Shown here piece by piece: positions 44,493 to 53,942 of a stretch of 64,000 bases of DNA; position 1 is the first letter of the stretch, and every line of letters begins with the position of its first letter. The notes beneath the pieces are model-generated. The model was not told the DNA's origin. It ran no database searches and saw only the letters and a program-made list of their open reading frames with translations. The DNA is from an uncultured Methanoregula sp. (GTDB lineage Archaea > Halobacteriota > Methanomicrobia > Methanomicrobiales > Methanospirillaceae): positions 496,001-560,000 of the forward strand of contig NZ_OY787453.1 of assembly GCF_963678795.1 (NCBI RefSeq), read 5' to 3'. Position numbers and translations under genes: made by a program.

Positions 44493-45695
44493 ATGAAACA
44501 TGCCAGGTCCGGCATTGGAAGAACCCAGAAGACTGCCGCGAAGGAGGGGCTCTTTGCAAAACACCCTTCACGGGCAGACACCTTCACCGAATCCGTTATC
44601 CGGGAGATGACGCGGCTTGCCCTCGCCCACAACGCCATCAACCTCGCCCAGGGCTTTCCGGATTTCCCCTGCCCGGAAGAGCTCAAGACTGCAGCTTCCG
44701 TGGCAGTCCGGGACAACCATAACCAGTACGCGATCACCTGGGGCGCAAAGAACCTCCGCGACGCCCTGTCGGCCCGGGTGAAAACCTTCAATGGCATGGA
44801 CTTCGATCCCGAAACCGAGATCACCGTTACCTGCGGTTCGACCGAGGCCATGATGGCCTCGATGCTCGCTGTCATCCGCCCGGGCGACGAGGTTATCGTG
44901 CCCGAACCCTTTTACGAGAATTACGGCCCGGATGCAGAGATCTCCGGGGCTGTCCCGAAATACGTCCCGCTTGCCGCGGACTTCTCCATCAACGAAGAGG
45001 CCTGGAAGAAGGCAGTGTCCAGGAAGACCCGTGCCATCATCCTCAATACCCCGAACAACCCGACCGGCAAGATCTTCACCCGGGGGGAACTCGCTTTCAT
45101 CCGCGACCTCTGCGTGGATCATAACCTGGTCGCCCTGACCGACGAGATCTACGAGCACATAGTCTACGACGGGAGAAAACATATCTCGCTCGGGTCACTG
45201 GACGGCATGGAAGACCGGACCGTGACGATAGGCAGTTTCTCCAAGACCTACAGCGTTACCGGCTGGCGGGTGGGCTATGCGCTCGCCGATGCAGATCTCA
45301 CCTCGCGGATTCGCAAGATCCACGACTTCCTGACGGTCGGTGCCCCGGCCCCCCTCCAGCAGGCTGCCGTGACAGCACTCTCGCTCCCCGGATCTTACTA
45401 TCTCGGGCTTGCAGAGGAATACAATCGCAAGCGGCACATCCTTTACAATGGCCTCAAAAAAGCGGGATTCTCCTGCGAACTGCCCGAAGGGGCCTACTAT
45501 ATCTTCACGGACATTGCCGGCTTTGGGAAATCGGACGTTGACTTTGCCCGCTACCTCGTGGAGAAGATCGGGGTAGCGGCAGTTCCCGGCAGTTCGTTCT
45601 ACCATACGGGCGGGGAGACAAAACTCCGGTTCACTTTTTCGAAACTGGACGGGACACTCGAAGAGGCCTGCCGGCGCCTGGAGAAACTCGCTTAA
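44493..45695 (+). CDS. Class I/II PLP-dependent aminotransferase
   Basis: 400 residues, fold-type I. INLAQGFPDFPCPEELK near the N-terminus, TCGSTEAMMASM, NTPNNPTGK, DEIYEHIVYDG, PLP-lysine motif SFSKTYSVTGWRVGYA, and the C-terminal Arg in KLRFTFS. It resembles aspartate/kynurenine-type aminotransferases (KAT or MtaD-like); the exact amino donor cannot be told from sequence. A 35-residue basic N-terminal extension precedes the family start. Confidence 0.94.
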   Translation: MKHARSGIGRTQKTAAKEGLFAKHPSRADTFTESVIREMTRLALAHNAINLAQGFPDFPCPEELKTAASVAVRDNHNQYAITWGAKNLRDALSARVKTFNGMDFDPETEITVTCGSTEAMMASMLAVIRPGDEVIVPEPFYENYGPDAEISGAVPKYVPLAADFSINEEAWKKAVSRKTRAIILNTPNNPTGKIFTRGELAFIRDLCVDHNLVALTDEIYEHIVYDGRKHISLGSLDGMEDRTVTIGSFSKTYSVTGWRVGYALADADLTSRIRKIHDFLTVGAPAPLQQAAVTALSLPGSYYLGLAEEYNRKRHILYNGLKKAGFSCELPEGAYYIFTDIAGFGKSDVDFARYLVEKIGVAAVPGSSFYHTGGETKLRFTFSKLDGTLEEACRRLEKLA

Positions 45696-46002
45696 CGGTA
45701 ATTTCAAAAGCGGATTTACCTGAGATCCGTGAGGGGGCCCCCTCGCTTATATCCGGGGAGAGGCAATCCCGGGAAAATTTCCCTCCCCCGGTCTTCCCGG
45801 AAAGCGGTTCTTGTTCAACTTTTTAAGGGACTTTTCTCTATGGCGGGGATGTGTGCACGTGCGGAGGAAATGCTCTCTGATCCGGACCTGCGGAGGCTTC
45901 CCGGATGCGCACCCGTGTCCGGGTCAAAACCTGATCCCATCCGGATGAATTGCCTGACGTTCCGGAACAGCATGTTGTCCCGGATGATTGTTTAAAAAAG
46001 GG
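45696..46002. other. 307-base intergenic region
   Basis: Between convergent genes. Holds the perfect 14-bp palindrome GAGGGGGCCCCCTC at 45731-45744 and other GC-rich inverted segments, possibly transcription-termination structure. No gene seen. Confidence 0.4.
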
Positions 46003-46398
46003 TTAGAATTGTTTGTCCACGAGAGTCTGGACGGATCCGTCATTGAAGTAACCGATGAGGATGACTCTCTTTCCTACAACCGATCCTGCCTGGGTAGTAT
46101 TGTAATGACCCGTGGTCAGGTTCGTGCCGGCAAGGAGTACCTGTTCGGTTCCGCCATTGATACTGGCGTTGACCAGGGTAAGTGAAGCGAGATCCGCTCC
46201 CCCGGATACCGTTGCAACAGCGTTGTTGTTCTTATCCAGTGTCAGGGTAATCCCGACCGTCTTTGAAGTATCAAGATTCCCGGCCATGCCGAATACGAAT
46301 GCAGCAATAACTGCCGCAAGTATCACCGTGATGGCAACCATCAGTATAACACCGATGACCGGTGATACTGCTTCGTCATCTCTTTTGGTAAATGCCAT
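46003..46398 (-). CDS. Archaeal type IV pilin-like protein
   Basis: 131 residues from ATG 46398. Class III signal sequence: a basic stretch (MAFTKRDDEAVSPVIGVILM) followed by a hydrophobic helix to about residue 37; cleavage is expected before AVSPVIG, as in archaeal pilins processed by a prepilin peptidase. The mature domain is small, polar and Thr/Asn/Gly-rich (NNNAVATVSGGADLASLTL). Secreted adhesion or pilus subunit. TATA-like sequence lies at 46466-46476. Confidence 0.9.
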   Translation of the reverse strand: MAFTKRDDEAVSPVIGVILMVAITVILAAVIAAFVFGMAGNLDTSKTVGITLTLDKNNNAVATVSGGADLASLTLVNASINGGTEQVLLAGTNLTTGHYNTTQAGSVVGKRVILIGYFNDGSVQTLVDKQF

Positions 46399-46745
46399 AG
46401 TTAAATCTCCTGAAATTGTCCCCTGCAGGACAAGACACTGTATGAATGGGCTTATGGCGTGTCGTAATATAAATAAGTTTATGTTGTCACATATACCGGC
46501 AGATCCTGACAAATTTATATAATAATCTGTATACAACCGGGCTCCGTGTTTCCGGAATTCTCCCTCGGATCGAATCTCTTCTCCGGGTTGTTCAATTGTC
46601 CGGCACGTTCTTCGTTATCCGCATGCGTTATCTCCCGCATATCGGGGTTCTGCTTACATCCGGAGACTATCCATAATCATATTTTGCTGGCAGCCGGAGT
46701 ACAAAAAGCCAAGGATATAAACAATGGCATCCACCTCACCATAGT
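46399..46745. other. 347-base region between pilin and acylphosphatase
   Basis: Carries the pilin promoter (AATATAAATAA at 46466-46476, read leftward) and A/T-rich DNA at 46508-46525. The long frame overlapping it upstream of the pilin start is not protein-like. No other feature recognised. Confidence 0.4.
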
Positions 46746-47021
46746 ATGGAGCGGATCACCGCAGTGGCACGGGGGAAAGTCCAGGGTGTGGGGTACCGGC
46801 AGCTGGTTGCCGAGAGTGCCCGAAGGACCGGTGTGCACGGGGAGGTCCGGAATATGCCCGACGGTTCTGTCAGGATCACTGGCGAGAGCTCAGAGGCTGC
46901 TCTCGCAGAGTTCGTCCGGCTCATCCACGCGGAAGGCCATCCGCTGATCCGCGTGGAAAACCTTGCGGTCAAAGAAGAATCTGCAACCGGTGAGTTCAAA
47001 GGATTCTGGGTCAACTGGTAA
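46746..47021 (+). CDS. acyP: Acylphosphatase
   Basis: 91 residues, classical length. Hydrolyses carboxyl-phosphate bonds of small acyl phosphates. ARGKVQGVGYRQLVAESARR contains the phosphate-binding loop and catalytic Arg, GEVRNMPDGSVRI has the Asn, and GFWVNW is the family-like end. Monocistronic. Confidence 0.95.
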   Translation: MERITAVARGKVQGVGYRQLVAESARRTGVHGEVRNMPDGSVRITGESSEAALAEFVRLIHAEGHPLIRVENLAVKEESATGEFKGFWVNW

Positions 47022-47155
47022 GATCCTGCAGGATTCCGGATCAATCCGGCTTTTTTTGGTACAATTGGCCATGTACAGCGGTACTGGTACCGATCCTGTT
47101 CCCCGGGCCGGAACAGAACACTCCGGCTTTCCTTCCGGAAACAAGTGAAAAAAGG

Positions 47156-49483
47156 TTAATATTTTCTGAAGAGGGCCGGGTTCTGCCGTTGTATATACCA
47201 GCGCCGGATAAGCCAGGCCGCGATAATGATAATGGCGATCACGATCGCCCATGCAATAATTGTCACGGGCTGGATTCCCCCCTGCGGGAAGAAGACCTGC
47301 ACGAGGGTGGGTTGTGCAGGGGGTGCAGCTTTGGTAACTGCCGGTGATACGGTGGTGGTAACCGGTGACCCTGTGGCATCCGCAGCCGGACTGGCTTTCC
47401 CCATGTCCAAAGTTGCATTATCTGCCCGGATATCTGTTGCCGGTGGCAGCAGGGAGACCGTCCCGTTCACACCAGCCGCCACCGTACTGCCAGCCTTCCC
47501 GGCAATCGCAAAGTACGAGAACCCTTTGGTGGTGGCACGGTACTCGAACACGTTATCGAGGGTATTTACCAGCGTTGTCGGGAGTTCAACCCACTGGTTG
47601 CCCGTATACCGGAGCATCACCACCTGTTCCGGTGCAACATGGTGCGCAGTCAGCCATGCCTTGTCGAGCGAGAAGGCGATATCCGCATGATCGATGGCGT
47701 CCGGGCTGATCCAGTTCACCGTGATGCTCTGGTAACCGGCAACATCGCGGTCCGTGAGCTGGATGGAGGCTCCCGGGGTGAATGCCTGGACAATACATTC
47801 TGCCTGCCCGATCGCCCGGGAGGGCGTGAGAGTGACTGATTCGACTGCCGTTGTTCCGGAAGACTGGCCGGGTGTGAATGCGAATGTTACGGGCTGGCCG
47901 GCCGGGGCACCGGGGCTCACGGCAACCCGGGATGTACTGGACGGGTTGTTCTGGTTATCCCCGCCATAAGGTGGCGGTGTGGGGGTGGCCGTTACCGTTA
48001 TGTTGAACAGGGTCGTTGCACCGGAGACCGTTGCACCCGTTGTATCCCTGCCTGCAAGAGTGACCGTGTAGGTGCCCGGGGTATTCAGGCCGGTGAACTC
48101 AGCCCCGAACTCAAAGAGGGAGTTTAACTTCCTGTGCGGATCTGATGAGCCGGGATAATTGAAGTAATACCGGTTTAAATTGACGTCGTGCGTTGATGAC
48201 GAGACAACATTTCCCTGCGCATCGGTGATGGTGCAGGCGAGCTGGGATGTCCGCTTGTCGATTCCATACCAGTAGGGTATTGATGTCGAAGAGACCGTTG
48301 ACGGGATGGGTTTGGCCACACCGTAGATTATGAAAGTCTGGCCCGGGTTTATGCCAATCGTTCCCGAGAGATCGGTATACACCGACTTCCACGTGGTATC
48401 GTTGGGATCGTAGAGGTTCTCGTAGCTTGTGGAAGTCGGATCCCTGACATCCAGGTGGGTGAGGGCTATCCGGTTGTTCCCGCTGAACTGTTTGAGGGTC
48501 GATGTCAATGCCCGGGGAACACCCTGGGAATCGTTGAACGTAAGGGTCGGCTCACCGTTCCCGTAATAGAGAAACGTCGTGTTCACGCCGTCCTGCAGGT
48601 TGTATTTCAGCATGGGGGCAATCTCAACGGCGTAGGTCGTACTCTCACTGTTGATATTGTACATAAACATCGTGTTGTTCGATACTGCAACAACATCGGT
48701 CGTCGTGCCGCTCAGGTCATTGACCACCTCGATCCCGTTATTCGAGGCTGCAAGGGTTTTAAGAGATGTCCAGTTGCTCCCGCCGTCAGAGAAATAACCG
48801 GGGAAGTTATCGAAATAGGTACGGAGGCCGTGGTCGATCGCGTACGAGATACGGACATTCTTACTGTCGGCCGGGCGGTTGGTCCCAAGGGCAGTATCGG
48901 TGATCCCGAACGTGATCGTTTTGGTCACGCTTTTTCCGGCGAAACTTCCCGAGAGCCCGGTCACGTTGATCTTGTAACTCCCGGCAGTAATGTCCTGGAG
49001 GGCATAACCGGAACTGTTCTTGTACGTAGTGTTGTACGTCTTTGTTACCCCTCCGGGAACAAGGCCCCCGTAGTAGGTATTGGTGACCACGACCTTGTTG
49101 TTCGGGTCAGTGTAGCCACCGGGCTCTTTGATGATATCCGGGACATATCCCCCCTTGACGGTTATCCCGTCAACAAACGACCAGTCGATCTGGCTGCTGT
49201 TGGTCACACCGGTGAAGGGATCAACATGGCTCTGGATGGACCGCATGGGAAGCCCCGTGCAGATATCCCCGGTGCAGGCGCTTTCGGGATAGAGCTCGAT
49301 CCGGATATCACCGGGATTTCCTGTTGCTGTGGAAAAAATGCCATAAACGTAAAAATCCCTCATCTCGGCAAATTTGGTTTCATTGGCACTCGGCTGGGTG
49401 ATGACAAGGGACGCTGCTGCACCGGTGGCAGGCACGGATAGGAGAAAAGCAGCCAGCACCAGTACCGTGAATATTCCCCTCAT
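47156..49483 (-). CDS. Large secreted S-layer-like surface protein
   Basis: 775 residues. Signal peptide (hydrophobic 5-24), DUF3821-like N-terminal region with beta-sheet repeats, then Ig/PKD-like segments (FNITVTATPTPPPYGG marks the linker at about 490-510). A PGF-pre-PGF-like domain (VTFAFTPGQSSG, VTLTPSRAIGQAECIVQAF, WVELPTTLVNTLDNVFEYRATTKGFSYFAIAG with the first 20 of these typical), a Thr/Ala/Pro-rich stalk, a transmembrane helix (about 737-757) and a short cytoplasmic basic tail follow. Probably a cell-wall or adhesion protein. Confidence 0.82.
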   Translation of the reverse strand: MRGIFTVLVLAAFLLSVPATGAAASLVITQPSANETKFAEMRDFYVYGIFSTATGNPGDIRIELYPESACTGDICTGLPMRSIQSHVDPFTGVTNSSQIDWSFVDGITVKGGYVPDIIKEPGGYTDPNNKVVVTNTYYGGLVPGGVTKTYNTTYKNSSGYALQDITAGSYKINVTGLSGSFAGKSVTKTITFGITDTALGTNRPADSKNVRISYAIDHGLRTYFDNFPGYFSDGGSNWTSLKTLAASNNGIEVVNDLSGTTTDVVAVSNNTMFMYNINSESTTYAVEIAPMLKYNLQDGVNTTFLYYGNGEPTLTFNDSQGVPRALTSTLKQFSGNNRIALTHLDVRDPTSTSYENLYDPNDTTWKSVYTDLSGTIGINPGQTFIIYGVAKPIPSTVSSTSIPYWYGIDKRTSQLACTITDAQGNVVSSSTHDVNLNRYYFNYPGSSDPHRKLNSLFEFGAEFTGLNTPGTYTVTLAGRDTTGATVSGATTLFNITVTATPTPPPYGGDNQNNPSSTSRVAVSPGAPAGQPVTFAFTPGQSSGTTAVESVTLTPSRAIGQAECIVQAFTPGASIQLTDRDVAGYQSITVNWISPDAIDHADIAFSLDKAWLTAHHVAPEQVVMLRYTGNQWVELPTTLVNTLDNVFEYRATTKGFSYFAIAGKAGSTVAAGVNGTVSLLPPATDIRADNATLDMGKASPAADATGSPVTTTVSPAVTKAAPPAQPTLVQVFFPQGGIQPVTIIAWAIVIAIIIIAAWLIRRWYIQRQNPALFRKY

Positions 49484-49602
49484 AGCAGGAAATCATCACA
49501 AGGAGATAATAATCATTGTCATTTATTCCGGACTGGCGTATATCCGGAACTATTCCCCGGGATAAAAAGAGACGGTATGGTTGCGGTCTTTTTATCTTCC
49601 GG

Positions 49603-50268
49603 TCACCTGAGGATGGATGCGAGTGCATCCAGCTGCGAGACGTGGACAAGGGCAAACACCTCATCCTCCGGCAGGAGCACGGTATCGCCTCTGGGAATGA
49701 TCAGGTTGCCGTTACGGATGATCGCGGGAAGGACGCATTCTGAGGGCAGGTTTAAGTCCTTTATTGCTTTTCCTGCAGCGATCGCCCGGGAACTGACCTT
49801 GTTCTCAACGAGCGAGTACTGCCCCCTCCTCAGTTTCAGGAGGGTCATCACGTCGCCCATGGACATCTCTTCAGCAATCAGGTGCGCCATCAGGTCGGCC
49901 TGGTTCAGGGGCACGTCCACCCCCATCTCCGGTGTAAAGAGCCAGGCGTTCTTCGGTATGTTCACCCGTGCGATCGTGCGCTGCACATTGAACTCGAACC
50001 GGGCAAGGCTTGTTATCACCAGGTTCGTCTCGTCCGTCCGGGTCACGGCTGCCACGACATCCGCCTCGCGGATACCCGCGGTTTCCAGCACTTCAGGATC
50101 AGTCACGCTGCCAAACAGCACAACGTCGGCAGGCAGTTCCGCTGCCATGAGCCGGTATTCCTCTTTTCCCCCCTCGACTACTTTTACCGTGTGGCCATCG
50201 GCAAGCAGGAGCCCTGCCAGGTACGTGCCTACCTTGCCTCCGCCAACGATCAGAATACGCATTGTCAT
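49603..50268 (-). CDS. TrkA-type NAD-binding K+ regulatory protein 1
   Basis: 221 residues: Rossmann RILIVGGGKVGTYLAGLLLADG, acidic residue at the end of beta-2 (VVEGG), DVVAAVTRTDETNLV, then a C-terminal RCK_C domain (about 140-221). Regulates K+ transporters by NAD(H)/ATP binding. 16 bases after TrkA 2. No TrkH/Ktr membrane subunit is adjacent; the next membrane protein is the P-type ATPase. Confidence 0.92.
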   Translation of the reverse strand: MTMRILIVGGGKVGTYLAGLLLADGHTVKVVEGGKEEYRLMAAELPADVVLFGSVTDPEVLETAGIREADVVAAVTRTDETNLVITSLARFEFNVQRTIARVNIPKNAWLFTPEMGVDVPLNQADLMAHLIAEEMSMGDVMTLLKLRRGQYSLVENKVSSRAIAAGKAIKDLNLPSECVLPAIIRNGNLIIPRGDTVLLPEDEVFALVHVSQLDALASILR

Positions 50269-50284
50269 ATCCGTTCTCCCTCCG

Positions 50285-50944
50285 TCATGAAAACCCCATG
50301 AACGATTTCAGGCGCCCGACAGACGATAACAGTACCGCAATATGGACCATGTCCCCGTTCTGGAAGATCGAACTGATCGTCGGTATGATGGTTTTTCCGC
50401 CCCTTGTTATGGCAACGACCTGGATCTCATTCGGGATACTGATATCCTGCACCATCCTCCCCACGAGGAGTGGCGGGACCTCGGATTCGACCAGCCCCAC
50501 ATCCCCACTCCCCAGCGAGTGAATGATATCCAGCCGTGAGAAAGTGAGGAGTTCGGAGAGGCGCTGGACGCTCAGGGTAACCGGCGAGATGGTCTGGACG
50601 CCCAGGCGCCGGTAGATCCCAGACTGGCGGGGATCGTACATGCGGGCGATGACCTTGGGCACCTTGAACATCTCCCGTGCCAGCCGCACTACGACAAGGT
50701 TGATGCTGTCATTGGGTGTCAGTGCTGCAAGCGCATCCGCCTGCCCGATTTCCCCCTCGATCAGCACCTCCCTCCCAAGGGCATCACCCATCAGGGTCCG
50801 GCCCGGAAAGCCGGGATCCAGTCGTTCAAATGCTGACGGATCGTTGTCTATTACCGTTACCTGATGACCGGACCGGGTCAGGAACAAGGCAAGTCCAGCC
50901 CCCATCCGTCCGCAACCAATAATCATGATCTTCATCTTTTTCAC
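50285..50944 (-). CDS. TrkA-type NAD-binding K+ regulatory protein 2
   Basis: 219 residues: MIIGCGRMGAGLALFLTRSGHQVTVIDND with the NAD-binding Asp, DALAALTPNDSINLVVVRLA, RMYDPRQSG, and a C-terminal RCK_C region. Paralogue of the downstream gene. Its ATG overlaps the ATPase stop (ATGA at 50941-50944). Confidence 0.92.
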   Translation of the reverse strand: MKKMKIMIIGCGRMGAGLALFLTRSGHQVTVIDNDPSAFERLDPGFPGRTLMGDALGREVLIEGEIGQADALAALTPNDSINLVVVRLAREMFKVPKVIARMYDPRQSGIYRRLGVQTISPVTLSVQRLSELLTFSRLDIIHSLGSGDVGLVESEVPPLLVGRMVQDISIPNEIQVVAITRGGKTIIPTISSIFQNGDMVHIAVLLSSVGRLKSFMGFS

Positions 50945-53796
50945 CTGTTATGCATAGCCGGATTTTTCCTTTTATCTATCCCCCGCATGATACCCTTCCG
51001 GAGCTCTTCGGCAACCAGCAGGAGCGGTGCCAGTGCAAGGAGGAACAGCCAGTTCTCAGGGGGGAACGCCGCAGTGCCGAATACCTGCTGGAAGACCGGG
51101 ACATAGATGATCAGGCAGATTATGACAAACATCGTTGCAATACCCCCCCAGATCAGACGGTTCGAGAAGAACCCGATGGTAAAGATCGAACTCCGTTCCG
51201 TTCTCTGTGCAAGGACATTTCCCATCTGCGTGGTTACGACTGCTGCCAGCGCCATGGTTGTTGCCGACAGGTAGAGCGTGCCTTCAGCCGGCAGGTTGAA
51301 GAACTGGCCCCAGTACCCGCTCGTCCAATAGGTCAAAAAAAAGGCGGACATGGCAGCAATACTCTGGATGGGGCCGAGCCAGAGGCATGCCCTGGCAAGC
51401 AGGGCCGGGGTTATGACGTGTTCGTTCAGGTCACGGGGAGGCTTATCCATCACCCCGGGTTCCGGCGGTTCAGTTCCGAGGGCTAGACCCGGGAGGAGGT
51501 CCGTGCCGAGGTCAATGGAGAGGATCTGCATGACATTCAGCGCGAGCGGGATCTGGGCCCGGGAGAACGCAAAACAGATGAAGGGCACCGCTTCCGTGGT
51601 ATTGCTGGTGAAAAAAAACGTGGTAAATTTCTTGATGTTCGCATACACGGCCCGGCCTTCCTCGACAGCATTGACGATCGAGGCAAAGTTATCGTCCGTG
51701 AGGATCATATCGGCAGATTCCTTTGCCACATCTGTACCGGAAATGCCCATGGCAATCCCGATATCGGCTTTTTTCAGTGCCGGGGCATCGTTGACACCAT
51801 CGCCGGTCACCGCCACGATATGCCCCATCGCTTTGAGGCAGGTGACCACCCGCAGTTTGTGTTCCGGGGCAACCCTGGCAAAGATCACCTCCCCGTCAAA
51901 CACCCGTTTAAGCTCGTCCTCCCCCATCAGGTCGAGTTCCGCACCGGTCACGATCCGGGGTGTATGCCTTTTGATAATCCCGATACGCCGGGCAATGCTC
52001 TCGGCAGTCAGCCCGTAATCCCCGGTGATCATGATGATCCGTATACTCGCCCGGTGGCATTTTTCTACAGCAGCCTCAACTTCCGTGCGGGGCGGGTCCA
52101 TCATGGCGACAAGCCCGAGGAATGTCAGATCCTGTTCCACGGTCTCATGAGAGAACGTGACAATGTCCGCCGGAAGCGTCCGGGTGGCAAGTGCCAGGAC
52201 CCTCAGACCGTCCCGGGCATAGCCATCATTGGCATTCATGATCTCTTCCCGGTGCCTCACGCTAATTTCCTGTACCGTACCATGAATGCGAATCGTAGTG
52301 CAGAGGAGAAGCACCTCTTTTGGCGCTCCTTTGAGGTACACGGTCTTCGAGGCTGCAGACTGGTGGACCGTGCTCATCAGTTTCCGGCGGGAATCAAAGG
52401 CAAGTTCTCTTACCCGCGGGTTCTGCGATGATGCCGTATCGGGACTGATCCCGCCTTTCAGTGCGGCAACTTTCAGCGCTGCCTCAGTCGGATCGCCGAT
52501 GATCTTCCATGCAGTACCTTCACCCGTCGGGGACAACAGGCGGGCATTGTTGCAGAGCCCGGCGGCCGTGAGCAGGAGGTTCAGATCATCCTGGACGCCG
52601 GCCAGGGCAGTGACCTCATCAGTCCCGATTTTTCCCTCCGGTGCATACCCGACACCACTTACGACAAGATCATGACCCGGCAGCCAGAGGTTCCGGACGG
52701 TCATCTCGTTCTGGGTGAGGGTACCGGTCTTGTCCGTGCAGATGACTGACGTGCACCCGAGGGTCTCCACTGCCGAGAGGCGCTTGATCAGCGCATTCCT
52801 TGCTGCCATCCGCTGGGAACCCCGGGCAAGTGCCAGGGTGACGGTAGGAAGCAGGCCTTCGGGAACGAATGCCACGATCATGCCAAGCCCGAAGATGAAA
52901 CTCTCTGCGAGCGTTACTCCGGTAAGCGCCACCATCAGGATGAAAAAGAGCAGGCCGATACCGATCGCCACAAAGGTGACCACCCGTGTCACGTGCCCGA
53001 GTTCTATCTGGAGCGGGCTCTGCTCGTCCTCAAGCGTCTGGGTCAGCCTGGCAATCCTGCCAAACTCGCTCTCCATGCCGGTAGCAAAGACAACCGCTTT
53101 TCCGGTTCCGGAGACGACACTGGTGCCGGCAAAAACAAGGTTGGGCAGCTCAATCCGGGACAGCCCGGACGGGAGCACCAGATCGCGTGTCTTCCTGACC
53201 GGGTGCGACTCCCCCGTAAGGGTGGACTGGTCGATCTTCAGGTCAGCATCGTCAACAAGGCGGCCATCCGCGGAGATGTTATCTCCCTCCGAGAGGAGCA
53301 TCACATCTCCCGGAACCAGTTCTTCGGCGGCGATCATCTGTTCAGTGCCGGCCCGGATAACCCGGACCTTTTGCGGGAGCATTCTTAAGAGTGCTTCGGT
53401 TGCCTTCTCGGCACGGTACTCCTGCCAGAACGAGAAGATCCCGTTGATGACATTGACCATCCAGACGGCAATGCCGAGCTGGGGCATCCGGGCTGCAAAC
53501 GCAACAATGCCCCCGACCCAGAGGAGAATGGCCATCAGGTGGGTAAAATTGGCAAGGAACTTGATATACAGGGATTTTCCCTGGATCTTCCGGATGGCAT
53601 TGCTGCCAAAACTGCCAAGATTCCTCTCTGCCTCTGTTCCATCCAGACCTTCCGGGCGGGATCCCATGACACGGAAAACATCGGCTACGGGAAGTGTATG
53701 GATGATCCGTGTAAGGTTGGTAATCGTGGAGATCTCCGGTCCGCCGGTCACTGCATCTCCCCCTGCCCCTGGCTGCTGCGGAGCGGCAGCTCGCAT
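50941..53796 (-). CDS. P2-type cation-transporting ATPase
   Basis: 951 residues, ten-helix P-type ATPase. TGES in the actuator domain (LTGESHPVRK), PEGLLPTVTLALARGSQRMA in M4, phosphorylation site CTDKTGTLTQNEMTV, KGAPKEVLLLC in the N domain, GDGVNDAPALKKADIG hinge. PEGLLPTVTLAL together with the 'QNEMTV' loop is closer to the Na,K/H,K-like (P2C) and related P2 clades than to the PEGLPA of SERCA; ion not decidable. Operon with two TrkA-type proteins suggests Na+ or K+ homeostasis. Confidence 0.93.
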   Translation of the reverse strand: MRAAAPQQPGAGGDAVTGGPEISTITNLTRIIHTLPVADVFRVMGSRPEGLDGTEAERNLGSFGSNAIRKIQGKSLYIKFLANFTHLMAILLWVGGIVAFAARMPQLGIAVWMVNVINGIFSFWQEYRAEKATEALLRMLPQKVRVIRAGTEQMIAAEELVPGDVMLLSEGDNISADGRLVDDADLKIDQSTLTGESHPVRKTRDLVLPSGLSRIELPNLVFAGTSVVSGTGKAVVFATGMESEFGRIARLTQTLEDEQSPLQIELGHVTRVVTFVAIGIGLLFFILMVALTGVTLAESFIFGLGMIVAFVPEGLLPTVTLALARGSQRMAARNALIKRLSAVETLGCTSVICTDKTGTLTQNEMTVRNLWLPGHDLVVSGVGYAPEGKIGTDEVTALAGVQDDLNLLLTAAGLCNNARLLSPTGEGTAWKIIGDPTEAALKVAALKGGISPDTASSQNPRVRELAFDSRRKLMSTVHQSAASKTVYLKGAPKEVLLLCTTIRIHGTVQEISVRHREEIMNANDGYARDGLRVLALATRTLPADIVTFSHETVEQDLTFLGLVAMMDPPRTEVEAAVEKCHRASIRIIMITGDYGLTAESIARRIGIIKRHTPRIVTGAELDLMGEDELKRVFDGEVIFARVAPEHKLRVVTCLKAMGHIVAVTGDGVNDAPALKKADIGIAMGISGTDVAKESADMILTDDNFASIVNAVEEGRAVYANIKKFTTFFFTSNTTEAVPFICFAFSRAQIPLALNVMQILSIDLGTDLLPGLALGTEPPEPGVMDKPPRDLNEHVITPALLARACLWLGPIQSIAAMSAFFLTYWTSGYWGQFFNLPAEGTLYLSATTMALAAVVTTQMGNVLAQRTERSSIFTIGFFSNRLIWGGIATMFVIICLIIYVPVFQQVFGTAAFPPENWLFLLALAPLLLVAEELRKGIMRGIDKRKNPAMHNR

Positions 53797-53942
53797 GCCT
53801 GTAGCAAGACTACACGCGTGGTAATATATAAATCAATTCATGGAAATGACCGGCAACTGAGGACGGGAACCTGTCGCCCGTCTGATCCGAAATGTTTTAT
53901 TGAGTATCGTTCCGGGGATTGCAGGGAGCTGCAAAAGCCGGG

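Noticed and set aside
52715..53824. 369-codon frame opposite the P-type ATPase
   Set aside because: Ser/Arg-rich antisense shadow without any domain.
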